The notes under the pieces: generated by a model
Database searches by the model: none
What the model was told of the DNA's origin: nothing
What the model saw: the letters and a program-made list of their open reading frames with translations, nothing else
From: Acheta domesticus
Lineage: Eukaryota > Arthropoda > Insecta > Orthoptera > Gryllidae
Reading direction: 5' to 3'
NCBI GenBank assembly: GCA_031308135.1
Contig: JAHLJT010003656.1
Coordinates: forward strand, 69,706,984-69,770,983
DNA length: 64,000 nt
In this document: positions 20,794 to 32,039 of the stretch, piece after piece
Layout of the letters: every line of letters starts with the position of its first letter
Position numbering within the stretch: the first letter of the stretch is position 1
Translations under genes and position numbers: made by a program

Positions 20794-21800
20794 AAATACC
20801 ATTGTTCGCATTTTGCAGGTGGTGGCAGCCGCACTGATTTACCGATCTTCTGACACCTGGGAACGACAAAATACTTTTGTTTGCAGATTGCAGGTGGTAG
20901 TGGCGGCCGCACTGGCTTAACGATCTTCTGACACCGGGGATCGTCAAAATACCTTTGTTCGCAGGTTGCAGGTGGTGACGGCCGCACTGGCTTAGCGATC
21001 TTCCGACACCGGGGATCAACAAAATACTTTTATTCGCAGGTTGCAGGTGGTGGCCACTGCACTGACTTAGCGATCTCGGCCACCGGAGATCGACAAAACA
21101 CCTTTTCTCGCAGATTGCAAGTGGTGGTGGCCGCACTGGCTTAGCGATCTCGGTCTCCGGAGTACGACAAAATACCTTTGTTCGTATGTTGCAGGTGGTG
21201 GCGGCTGCTCTGTGTTAGCGATCTTCTGACACCGGGGATCGACAAACTACCTTTGTTTCCAGATTGCAAGTGGTGGCTTCCGCACTGGCTTAGCGATCTC
21301 AGCCACCGGGGATCGACAAAATACCTTTGTTCGCAGGTTGCAGGTGGTGACGGCCGCACTGGCTTAGCGATCTTCCGACACCGGGGATCGACAAAATACT
21401 TTTATTCGCAGGTTGCAGGTGGTGGCCACTGCACTGACTTAGCGATCTCGGCCACCGGAGATCGACAAAACACCTTTTCTCGCAGATTGCAAGTGGTGGT
21501 GGCCGCACTGGCTTAGCGATCTCGGTCTCCGGAGTACGACAAAATACCTTTGTTCGTATGTTGCAGGTGGTGGCGGCTGCTCTGTGTTAGCGATCTTCTG
21601 ACACCGGGGATCGACAAACTACCTTTGTTTCCAGATTGCAAGTGGTGGCTTCCGCACTGGCTTAGCGATCTCAGCCACCGGGGATCGACAAAATACCTTT
21701 GTTCGCAGGTTGCAGGTGGTGGAAGCCGCACTGGCTTAGCGATCTTCTGACACCGGGGATCGACAAAATACCTTTGTACGCAGGTTGCGGGTGGTGGCGG
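20794..21800. repeat. 74-bp satellite with 372-bp higher-order repeat
   Basis: Fourteen monomers start at 20813, 20888, 20966, 21041, 21115, 21189, 21264, 21338, 21413, 21487, 21561, 21636, 21710 and 21785 (mostly 74 or 75 bp). The consensus includes TTGCAGGTGGTGG, CCGCACTGGCTTAGCGATC, ACACCGGGGATCGACAAAAT and ACCTTTGTTCGCAGG. The five-monomer block 20966-21337 is repeated nearly exactly at 21338-21709 (offset 372; one base differs in the first monomer). The left edge is fused to a broken tRNA-Leu unit. Open frames of 69-142 residues here are by-products. Confidence 0.96.
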
Positions 21801-22050
21801 CTGCGCTGCGGCGGGCTGCGGGGCAGTCCCGCCCCCGAGGGCCCGGCGGAGGGGCGGGCGAAGAGGGCGCGGCGCGTCTGCGGGCGTACGCGCGTGCGGC
21901 GGCGCGGGGCGCGCGTGCGCGTCGGGCGCGCGCCTGCGCACGCTGGCCCTGCGCGCTGCGCGCCGCGCAGCTGCTGGACCCTCTCGCCCTGCGCGCGTGG
22001 CGGCTGCTCGCGCACCTCGTCAGCCTGCGCTTCGCTTGACGCGCGCCGTC
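21790..22050. other. CpG-dense block after the satellite
   Basis: The last satellite monomer runs into extremely CpG-dense sequence with GCGCG-rich words. The open frame at 21785-22039 translates to Ala/Arg-rich sequence with no recognised domain. It could be a CpG island; no gene start can be supported. Confidence 0.5.
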
Positions 22051-22060
22051 GCCCCCTCAG

Positions 22061-22423
22061 TCTGAATCAGTGAAAAACTACTGATTGACTGACTATTCAC
22101 TGATGGTGTCAGTTATAACCCTGTCACTGACAATCAGTGAATTGAACTGAATAAGTTATTGAAAATGTGGTCCACTTTTTGAATGAGTGAAACTTCACTG
22201 TTTGAATAAGTGAAATCTGTGACAACTAATTCAACTTGACGACTTAAGGATCAGTGAGTGATGGTGGCGCGGCACTTTTACCACTAACAACCAATGAAAT
22301 CCTGGGGGTCATTATGAAAAGGTTCGCGTATTCGCTGATTGTCAGGGACACTACATTTCGACTGAAGATATCAGTGACTTTCGCTCTCACTGATTGAATT
22401 AGCGATAATTTTACTGATTCAGA
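22061..22423. mobile_element. 363-bp MITE with TCTGAATCAGT ends
   Basis: The left end TCTGAATCAGT (22061-22071) and right end ACTGATTCAGA (22413-22423) are perfect 11-bp inverted repeats, with weaker inverted similarity further in. The interior is unusually rich in CAGTGA/TCACTG words. Flanks CTCAG and TTCAG (4 of 5) could be a short target-site duplication. No coding frame is present; the superfamily is unassigned. Confidence 0.65.
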
Positions 22424-22483
22424 TTCAGAGAGCACTCTCCGCTTCCCCCCTACGTGAGCACACCTTCACTCAAGCCCTGTGAA

Positions 22484-22740
22484 CTCTGTCGGGAGGACAA
22501 TTCTAGCGGCCGGCTGCTGTTTTCGTGGTGTCTCCGATCAACAATTGGCGAATACGGAAGTAGTATCCAACAAACGGGCCACGGATCGCGCGAGATCTTT
22601 TCTTCCTCTTCTTGTCGTTTCCTCATTCCCTTACAAACACGCTCACTTGCACTATCCTAGCATATATGTCGAGAGACAAGGCGGGAACTCAGAGCTTGTC
22701 CCAACAGTGGAGGTTTCCCGCTGGTGGGAGAAGTCTGATT
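22484..22740 (+). mobile_element. SINE-like family A, truncated copy
   Basis: It begins at GGGAGGACAATTCTAGCGGC and continues through ACGGGCCACGGATCGCGCG, the TTACAAACACGCTCACTTGC region and GCTGGTGGGAGAA. Both the tRNA-like head and the 3' third are missing. Confidence 0.8.
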
Positions 22741-22749
22741 AGCGTTTGT

Positions 22750-25700
22750 TACACATTTTTAAGTGTCGAAATGCTTGGAAATCATAAGGCCTATTGGCAT
22801 AATCACTGCGGCAGGTTGTGTGTACGGTGATTGTGTGTGAAGTACCCATGATCTTTTACTATTTTTGTTATCTCATATTTATAAGTGGTATTTTATACAA
22901 GTGTAGTGCTTAAGATCGATAAAAACTGTGTTCTAACGGTGTTCTAAACTAGATAAAATATAAAAAACTATTAATGTTAATAGTTAAATACTTAAATTTG
23001 TACTTATTTGTTTTTATAACAAATTCTGCATTACCTTAATGTAGTGGCATGTATTTGGTTTCATAATTACTGCTTTTATAATTCTGTAATAAGATCTGTA
23101 CATAACAAAGTTAATGCAAGATTTGTATTAAGTAGTTTGTATATCCAAACACTATTGATGATCGTGATGAAAATAATGTAAAGAATATATGTACATATAA
23201 GAGATAAGAGGCAGCGTATCTTGTCTCAGAGTTCAATGTAATAAACAAAAATTTTAAAAAATACAAAATTTAAGCATAATTTTCCGTATTCATTGTCGTC
23301 AAAAATACTTTTTCAGTGTTTTATTTTATTTGCTTCCATTTTATTTGAAAGAGCAAACCAAAATACGTTTATTTTAAAATTCTTTGGAGCATAAGTTATT
23401 AACAAATTGCTGGGCTACTGAGTTCGGTGGAGAATAATTAAATAAATAGTAATTTAATAGTAGTGGTTATGTAAAAATCTGTATCTTTATCTTTTAAGAC
23501 ATGAAACTGTTAAGAATTTTGAATTTACTTGAAAAAATATTAAATAGAAGTAATTCCTGTGTGAATGTTGTTAAGAAGCTGACTTAGAACGAATCATGTT
23601 ATTTAATTTTTCTTTTCAATAGTCAAAGTCAATGTCAATGTCAGTGAATTGTCAATGAAAGAAGAACTATTTCATACGACACATGGGCATGCTATTCTAT
23701 TTTATTACTAACACTCTCACTGGTTTTAGAAGTCATGATAGCAATTAAATATGAATATGTTATAACTAATGCGTACTCATCTCAGAATCTCTCAGGAACT
23801 TAAGATTTTTCGTAGTGTTTATGTGTGTTATTTTAATTTCCAGAGGCCTTTTTTATCATAAGCCAAAAATTGTAGTTTAGTATCATACGAGTAGATATAT
23901 CGAGCTAATATTGTGCAAGATATTCTCAAAATCTCTTTTCCCAGTCTCCAAATTTTAAAAAATAATTTAAAGTGATACCAGAAGCACAAACTATAAAAAA
24001 TTGTAGTATAATATGCTTTATTTGCAAGACTCTCATATTTGTATTGGAGTGTATTTATTAAATGAAAGTGATGTGTAAATCAGCTTATGATTATGTACAA
24101 ATTGAAATTATATAACTTGTAGTTGCACAGATACATAGAGAGGAAGATAGTAAAAGGAAACAAAACTGATGATAGTAATATGAAAAAAACTTGGATGAAC
24201 TAAACAATAAAGACATTTAATAAGCAAGTTCTAATGTATAGCCATCAAGAAATCAAAGTAACGTTGGATCCGGAAACACTTGCCTCAACTACAGGTAATT
24301 TTTGTTCCATTTAATAAATATGAATTGAGATAGAATTGGTGGCTTTTAGTATTTTATCCCATCTTCCCAAATATTCCTTGGCACACCACTACAAACACAT
24401 TTCATTTAGAGATTATAAAAGTGTATGTAATGTCAATTAATTGGAATTTGTAGTGGACTACAATCTCCATAAAATTCAGAGTAAAGTTGCATTTATTAAA
24501 AGTGCATCAACAGAAAAAATTGAATTTCTGGTCCACTTTACTTCATCTTATCGAACATGAGATAGATTTAATGGTATGAGTAAATAATGTGAAATAATCA
24601 CTATCATGGCTGTGGTGTTAATGTTATTCAAAAGTGTTATTTGGCAGTAACTGTGTAATTTGCCTTAACATCATTAATACTTTATGATTTTACAACGGTG
24701 GATATACAATAACTGCTTATTGGCACCATGTTAGTGATTGGAAACGATTAGTTTGTGGTTTACTCGCCCTCTCAACAGTTAAGTTGATGACAGGGTGATA
24801 CAGATAAGTAAATAGTTTGCCAGTACTTGTTACATGTTACACAGTTTCACAAGGCTAACTAAATTTTCCGCCGATCTTGCTGGCCTTCTGTATTTCCAAG
24901 AACGTCCTTGCAGATTATCAGTGACTCCGGATACATATTATTTTAACCCCACTCTAACAGCAATTAAATAAGGGAAGTTGTTTTTCCAAAATTAAAATGC
25001 CTAATCTCAATTTCATATTCTTTTACGACTTTTTAAAGCCCAAAAGGTAATATATTTTGTTTAAAAAGCATTCAGTAATCAATCCATATTACAATACACA
25101 CTTTTATGCAACGTCTCCGTAACTGAACTTCATTTTTCTTACATTGGTACTACTGAATAAGAAGTTACGTTGGTGGATGCAGAAATATCGTAGTGGGCAA
25201 AGGTGTCAGTGTTCCTCGACGAAAGAAAAAAATGTTTGTGCTGTCATTCAACGTAAGTAAAGAAGTTTTCTTTTTATCGTAGAAGTGAAAGCTACAAATA
25301 TCAATATATTTTGGCACGCTTGAGGATAAGAAGTCAATCAATATGAAGTCACTAGCACTTCAGTCTTGTTTCTGTTCTGTGAAAGTGATGTCGACACATA
25401 ATATTCCAGTATTATTCATTTTTAATTTTCTGGCAATGTAATGTCACACAATATTCTTTTTTCGGCATTTTGCTTATGTCCTCCACAGTTTTCATAATAA
25501 GGAAAAATTTCGAAATAAGTTATCTATGTTTTGTGAGATAATCGTCTCTTAGCTTTCTTATTTCAACTGTTTCTTAAACTTTCGTTGCCTTGACAATGTT
25601 TATGTATGGTTTTGTTACCTTCAGTTAACGAATGAGGCAATGAACATCAATAGTATAAAAATAGTATACCGTGGACTATATTTGAACAACAACAACAACA

Positions 25701-26550
25701 TGTACCGTGGACTATATTTTGAAATAGTAATTTCTTATTCAAGCGTTATTTCATTTACGAGAGAAATATTTCCTCACGAGCGACAATAGGAGCTGGCGAC
25801 CTATTTTTCTTAAATAGAGAAAGAATATTTATCGTCGGTGTGCTATTTGATTTGATTTCATTCCAGTTTTTGGGAAAATACAAATGAGAAAATAGGTTAC
25901 GTCAAGACGTAATTCGCTGTGACACCGCTAGGAGCACTCAAGAGAGTAGACAAAAAATTATGACCATAGGTGGTATAAAGATACCGAAACAGCATATTAT
26001 TGCCATTAAAAAGAGTGTTTAACTTTAGCAATAAAATAAAATTGTGTTCACCTTGAGCTACATTCATTAATACGCATAATTAGAATCTTAAAATACGTAC
26101 TACAGTAGAATAATCTTTCGAAAATCGTACATGCTGGTAAATATAAAGTAAATTGTTTTCTTATGACAGTGATGAAGTTTTCGTGTATGATTTTTCAATG
26201 GTGTAAGCTTGCAACAATGCATCCAGTAAAATAACTATACACGAATATGCTAGTGATAGACATAAAATAAGAACGAGATTAAGTAAGTTATTTCACGATG
26301 TTTGTTAATATGTGTCAAAATACCAGTTTTGTTCTTGAGGTAAGCGTCTGATTTACAAAATGTTTTTTTTAATATGAGCACATTACTGACAAACTTTATT
26401 ATTGAATCTACATGCGTGAATTTGCAAAGACAAATTGGTCGTTAATTTTTGAGTTGTATTTTCATATTTTATTAATTTCATTATGTCACACGAAATAAAA
26501 TATTGAATAGCTTAGAAATTAATGATTTGTTGTAGGTCTTGCATAGAATT
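22750..26550. other. 3.8-kb AT-rich stretch
   Basis: No RNA gene, mobile element or convincing coding frame is recognised. The only structure noted is a 36-bp-offset direct repeat of TACCGTGGACTATATTT at 25667 and 25703, separated by an (AAC)n run. Confidence 0.55.
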
Positions 26551-26559
26551 TATGTATAA

Positions 26560-27314
26560 TGTATTGGACAGTTTCTTACAATTCATTATTATCACTTATT
26601 TTCAAATAAACAATTCTGTACTCCATTGAAAATGAACGGTGTGCCATTGACTGATGTTAAAGTAACAAATTTTTTAGGTCTATCAATTCAGTCAAACCTC
26701 AAATGGAATGCCCACTTAAATGAATTGAACACAAAATTAAGTTCATTTTGCTACGCGTTTAGAATTCTTTCAAATTCCGTCAGCCTTCATACTGCTCGTT
26801 ATGTATATTTTGCGAATGTTCATTCCCGCCTGAGATATGGCATAATATTCTGGGGAAACACATCTTATAGCTCCCAGACTTTCAGATTACAAAAAAGAAT
26901 TGTACGAATAATAAGAAAATCCCAACCACGTGATTCTTGTAAGTCTCTCTTTATTAATCTAGGAATTTTACCATTACATTGTCTCCTGATTTACGAATCA
27001 GTAGTTTTTTCAAAAATGACTTAATTAAGGGCGGGAATATATTTTCAGCAAACGCCAATGTCTATAAGTATAACACACTACGTAGTAATCATATTCATCA
27101 GGTGGCAGTATCGACAACTCACTACAAAAAATTCACATACAATTCATGTACATTACTCTACAACACTTTGTCAGATAACATTAAACGATTAAATTCGATA
27201 GAAAAGTTTAAGTCACAAGTAAAATCTTATCTGCTGCATAACTGTTTCTATACAATTCGAGACTATACCGAGCATCATAAGGAAAGTAACATTAATTTTA
27301 ACAATGATAGTTAA
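26560..27314 (+). pseudogene. LINE reverse-transcriptase C-terminal fragment
   Basis: The frame is open from 26560 to about 27021 and then continues in a second frame to 27314. The first part has the FLGL-x-IQSNLKWNAHL motif at the end of reverse transcriptase, followed by LRYGIIFWGN and the LQKRIVRII-x-PRDSCKSLF region. This order is typical of Jockey/CR1-type non-LTR retrotransposons. The second part continues with a YNTL-type C-terminal tail and a normal stop. The frame change lies at a T6 run (27005-27010). Catalytic reverse-transcriptase motifs and the endonuclease are missing, so the copy is 5'-truncated and inactive. A more decayed copy is at 16325-16870. Confidence 0.85.
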
Positions 27315-27319
27315 TGTAA

Positions 27320-27845
27320 TATTTATCATTTGGACTGTATAATTCTAAAGAACCTGTAACAAGAATTGTACCACAGTTTCTGGAATGATGGCCCCCATCT
27401 CGATTAGGTTTTTTGTCCAGTTTCCCTGATACTTTGAGCAAATGCTGAGATGGTCCCTTGTTTTGCTTCTGGACGTAAATGTAACTTCATTATTTGTGCA
27501 CATCTATTGAATTTCAGTGGGAAATATAGTTATTAAAATGATCGTTTTACTTATTGTCTCGGCAAAAAGTATTATTCTTTCATGAAGAGCATGATGAGGG
27601 TTAAGAGCACAAATGTATAGTTAATTGTCCTTTGAAAATATATTTTATTATAGAGGAGCGAATATTTTGTCAACAAAACGGGAAAAAAGCGCTCTTTTTC
27701 TGCATTCAAATTTCGACTAGAATATGGTTTAGGATAGAGATCACAGAATTATGAAAACGTGCACAAATTTCACTTCTCCCCATAGTTCGTCACACACAGT
27801 TTTAATCTGTTTTTTGACGTAAGTGAATAAATAAATTTCTAAAGC
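27320..27845. other. possible LINE 3' region, then unassigned
   Basis: About 200 bp after the LINE stop may be its 3' untranslated region, but no tail or boundary is recognised. Beyond that nothing is seen before the family-A repeat. Confidence 0.4.
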
Positions 27846-27849
27846 GCGA

Positions 27850-28390
27850 CCAAGAGTGGTGGCCCAAGGCCTCAATTGTTTTCACTGCAGAGACTCTGAC
27901 TGGGAAGTTATAATTTCGGGTCGCGATGGTGGCAAGACACTAGATTGTCCGCTAGGTCCAATTCAGTCCCTGTCTGGAGGAGAATTCTTGCCGCCGGCTG
28001 CTATGATCGCTAGTTTTTCGTGCTTGCTCTGATCAATATCAGGCGAATGCCGGAGCAGTACCCTATCAAACATGCCACGGACCGCGTGCAATCATTTTTT
28101 CTACTTCCTTGTATCATCACCCCTTACTTACAGACTTGCATTTACATCCACTACACTACCAAACATACCAAGAGACCTGTAGGGAGCTTAGAGTTAGTCC
28201 CCATTGGTGCGGTGCCCTGCTGATGGGAAATACCTGGTTGAAGAAAACGCCGCTAGCCGGCGGTAGGTCGGCGCCGGATCTCGTCATCCAGTGGAGAATG
28301 ATCACCGCCACCTACCGATGAAAAACACACACTATACTTAATGGACTAATGATCTTAGCAGATGACGCGCCCGACTCAATCAATCATCAT
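27850..28390 (+). mobile_element. SINE-like family A copy
   Basis: A degenerate tRNA-like head (GTGGCCCAAGGC; B-box-like TTTCGGGTCGC) is followed by the body with GGAGGAGAATTCTTGCCGCC, CAGGCGAATGCCGGAGCAG, CGGCGGTAGGTCGGCGCCGG and TTAGCAGATGACGCGCCCG. It ends in (AATC)-type repeats. It is non-coding; the two short frames inside are incidental. Confidence 0.85.
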
Positions 28391-28679
28391 CGAATTGCTC
28401 TGATTATGTGGAATATCAACTGGGATATTTATTATTAGAACATCAACATCACAGAATATAAAGGAAATAAACTGAAACGAAGTAAACGTAAAATAAAATG
28501 AAAGTAAGACAAGTTACATTATATCTTGTACATTAAAGTAAAAAAATCCCGATGCTTAGAGTAGGACGAGAAAGTCAATTTAAAAAATTAAAATGTTTCA
28601 AACTATGAATCTTTTTCGAAATTCAGGAAATGTGAATTTTGTGAGTATAAGAGGTTTCGAGGACTGGAATATCCCCTAG

Positions 28680-29110
28680 TGATTAGACGAACAGGCGTGG
28701 GGAAACAGATTTGGAGTGGTTTGTGGGAAATACCGGCCGTTTTCAAGGAAGAGCGTTATCGGAAGCATCTGGGACGGCATGGCTAGAGGGAGTCCGGGGG
28801 AGACGCGGCGGCGTCGTCGTCTATTGCACCTGTAGGTCTCTTCCGCGCATAATGGGGACTGAGGGGAGGGGCAGTGAGTGGGCGGAGGTGGGGGCGAGCG
28901 GCGTCGGCTCTCATTGAGGACGGTAGACTGAGAACGACGGCCGGCACGGCACGGCGCGGCGGGAAGGAAAGGAGACCCCCCCCTGCCCCCTCCCAAAAAA
29001 AACACTTCAAAACAGTGCGAGCTGGCGGTTTATTGCCGCGCTGGACGGCGTGTGTCAGGGCGATGCGGTTGTCCACTCCCCCCTCCGCCTCCACCCCCAC
29101 CTTGACGGCG
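28680..29110. other. GC-rich island
   Basis: G-rich then C-rich blocks on the plus strand, with overlapping open frames on both strands and no recognised domain. An A-rich break (AAAAAAAA) occurs near 28996. Confidence 0.4.
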
Positions 29111-29114
29111 CACA

Positions 29115-30650
29115 GTAGTCCGAGTTCACTCAAAAAGCATATATTTTCCACATGAATATTTGTACCAATAAAAAAATTGAGTATTTCAATGTTTAACATA
29201 TCGAGCAACATATTTTTGAGGGCTCTCTTTTTGGTTGTAAAAATTGCTCGATTGTCTATTACTTTTGTTATATCTACACTTTACACACTTAATAATATGT
29301 AATATATAATATAAACTAATATAATATAATGTAATATAATAAAATATTACTAAGCTGTTCCTTCTTACCTTTCGGGACAGAAAGGAGATCACAAAATATT
29401 TTAATCCAGCTTTCAAATGCCCACTTTTAAATACTAGTATCCAATTGTATTTATAAATAGTAGCTACACAATCTATTAGAATTAACTTAAATTTAAACTC
29501 TGAAGTATTTATTATTTACAACGCATGAACGCCGTTCTCCACATTCGGCAACTTTAGCTATGGACCGAGTTCCTAGGTTGATGTACTGTTTCTTTTCACC
29601 TAAGATCTTAGTCGTGATACGGAGACTTACAGAGAGTTGCCGAAATTATCGGAATGACAATGTATCACTTGTATATTCGCAAAATATAAATACAATTCTT
29701 TAGAATATTTTGTAAACGAATGTTATTGCGTCTAAACGTTTGTTTTGCATCTATGAAAGACACCGGTAATTATAATTATTGCACTTCATGTTTTGAGAAA
29801 ATATTCAAGCAATGAGAAAATATAAGTTGCAGAAAATTGCTCGAACCGAATAAGGTTTAGATCTTTTTGGAAAGTTAAGGGGGGTAGAAAACCATAACCG
29901 TAACATTAATGGAGTTGCAAAAGTTCGCTAGAATTCTACAAATAAATCGTTTTTCATTATAAACCACATTTAATTAGCGTTTTTGCTACATATAAAATTC
30001 TGATTTAAGGAAAAAAGGAATTTGAAAATATTTTATTGATTGTGGATCATTAAACGACACTGAACGATTAGTTAATTATCCAGGTCTAAGGTATGAGATT
30101 GCATTTTTATTATTTCAACTGTGTTTAAAAACTAGTTGTTTGAATCTTTCTTTGACATTTGTACCAAAGTTAGTTATAAGTAATGTCAATGAGTTTTGAT
30201 TCCCCATTTTCTGTGTATGACATAAAGTAGATGTGAGGCGCACGTTGTACTTTATATGGGCGTGTGTGGCCACCTTTTATTTACATGCCCAACTGCTCCG
30301 TGCTAAATGAATTAGTACGGACAGCAATAAGGGATATACTCCTACGTATGAATAAGTACGAGTATATTTAAATGCAAGTGGAAGTTAAAGGAAAAATATA
30401 TTACATAAAAAGTGCGCATAAAATAAAAATGAAGATGTGTGAAAATACGACGAATAATATATGAGTAATTGTTAGGTATGAGTTTTAAGATATTTTGGAG
30501 AAAGTTGCGTACGTTTCCTTGAAATTGGTCGGATTGATCCAGTTCACCACAGTTCGCTAGGAAAATTACTTGTCAAGAAGATCTATACGTCAATATGTGA
30601 TTGGCTGTGGCTCCAAATAGTAAGACGAAATTGCATTAGTACTTCTTGGA
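29115..30650. other. AT-rich stretch, nothing recognised
   Basis: It contains an (ATAAT)-type run near 29293-29350. No gene, RNA or repeat family is seen. Confidence 0.55.
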
Positions 30651-30723
30651 AGAATTTAACGACCCACCTCACGCATTATTCCACCTCATCCAATCTCAAT
30701 CTATCCCATCCCATCCTGGCCCG

Positions 30724-30873
30724 GGTCTTCCCTTCCCGTTCCCTTCCCGTTCCCTTCCCGTCCTCACCCGTCCTCTCCCGTCCTCTCCCGTCCCCACCCG
30801 TCCCCTCCCGTCCCCTCCCGTCCCCTCCCGTCCACTCCCGTCCCCTCCCGTCCCCTCCCGTCCCCTCCCGCCT
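30724..30873. repeat. 10-bp (CCCGTCCCCT)n minisatellite
   Basis: About 14 units of CCCGTCCCCT and variants (CCCGTTCCCTT, CCCGTCCTCT). Frames remain open on both strands as a by-product. Confidence 0.93.
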
Positions 30874-30889
30874 TTTCGGTTCCCGTCCC

Positions 30890-31095
30890 ATGTCTCATCT
30901 CACCCTATCTCATCTCATTGTATCCCATCCCATCTCATCTCATCTCATCTCTTCTCATTCCATCCTATCCGATCTCATCTCTTTCCATCTCCTCCCATTT
31001 CACCCCATCCCACCAACCCATCTCACCCCACCATCCCATCTCACAATTCCATCCTATCCCATCCCGTCCCATGCGATCCCATCATCCCATACAGA
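30890..31095. repeat. 5-bp (ATCTC/ATCCC)n array
   Basis: Pentamers CATCT, CATCC and CACCC follow the decamer array directly. The shift from CCCGT to CATCC units suggests successive drift of a common pentamer. Confidence 0.88.
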
Positions 31096-31199
31096 ATACA
31101 TGTTGCGACGTGCGTAGTGTTCGTCCACGTGAGAATGAACCTCTACGATGCCCAGGACCTGCAAAGTCGAGGAGAAATTGGAAAGGGCCCACTGTGGCC

Positions 31200-31478
31200 C
31201 TTGCTCTTCTCAACCACTTCCCAGCCGCTTGCGCCGCCCGGCACGGATTCGCACAGGGCGGGGCGACCTCTCCGGCGTCGGCGTCGGCGCGGCGCCTCAA
31301 AGTGCGGTCGGGGCGTTTTACGACGCAGGGCCAGCGGCTGCGAATCTGCCACGCTCCGCCCGCCCCCCTCGCCATCCGCCCCCCTCCTCCCGTCCCAAAC
31401 GCTCCGCTCCGCCGCTCCCCGCTCCCAAACGCTCCGCTCCACTCCTCTCCGTCCCGCGCCGCTCCCCGCGTCGGTTCC
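31200..31478. other. CpG-rich block between minisatellites
   Basis: CpG-dense sequence with GGCGTCGGCGTCGGCGCGGC and, near 31390-31450, an imperfect duplication of CAAACGCTCCGCTCC. No protein family is recognised. Confidence 0.5.
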
Positions 31479-31760
31479 CGCGTCCCGTACCCCACGCCCC
31501 GTACCCCGCGCTCCGTACCCCACGCCCCGTACCCCGCGTCCCGTACCACGCGTCCCGTACCCCACACCCTGTACCCCGCACCCCATACCCCGCGCCGAGT
31601 ACCCCGCGCCCAGTACCCCGCGTCCCTTACTCCGTGCCTTGTACCCTGCGCCCCGTTCCCCGCGCTCTGTACTCCGCGCCCCGTACCCCGCGCCCCGTAC
31701 ACCGCGCCCCATACCCCACGCTCCGTACCCCGCGCCCCGTACCACGGGTCCAGCGCCTCA
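31479..31760. repeat. 14-bp (CCGTACCCCGCGCC)n minisatellite
   Basis: About 19 units of the 14-mer CCGTACCCCGCGCC with substitutions (ACGCC, ATACC, CTGTACC). A 14-bp unit cycles all three frames, so a frame without stops translates into a 14-residue peptide repeat on either strand. The 440-codon plus-strand frame and 200-codon minus-strand frames are explained by this. Confidence 0.92.
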
Positions 31761-32039
31761 TGCCCCGTGTGACGTCTGTCCAGTGCCCCGCGCCCCTTCC
31801 TCCTCTTCTCCCCCCCCGTTTACCCACACCACCCTGCATCTTTCCCCTTTTTCCCCGGTCTCCACCCACACTGTCTTCGTCTCTCCCCTCCCCACTTCCC
31901 GCCCCTCTCTGTCCCTTTTGCACTACCCCGCCCGCCCCACACCTCTCGCTTACCGCCGAGTGTTTTAAAACGCTCCTCGTATCTCGCCATCGTCCGCGAA
32001 CATCTGTTCCCTTCACGCACGGTTTCGTATCCTGACTTT

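Noticed and set aside
20634..21941. Open frames repeating HHLQPANK-type peptides
   Set aside because: They are translations of the 74-bp satellite; a 74-75-bp unit shifts frame each copy, and the plus strand is similarly open.
30646..31968. 440-codon plus-strand open frame, the longest in the window
   Set aside because: It lies across three minisatellites and a CpG block; equally long frames are open on the other strand. It has no domain and its residue pattern follows the 10-, 5- and 14-bp repeat units.
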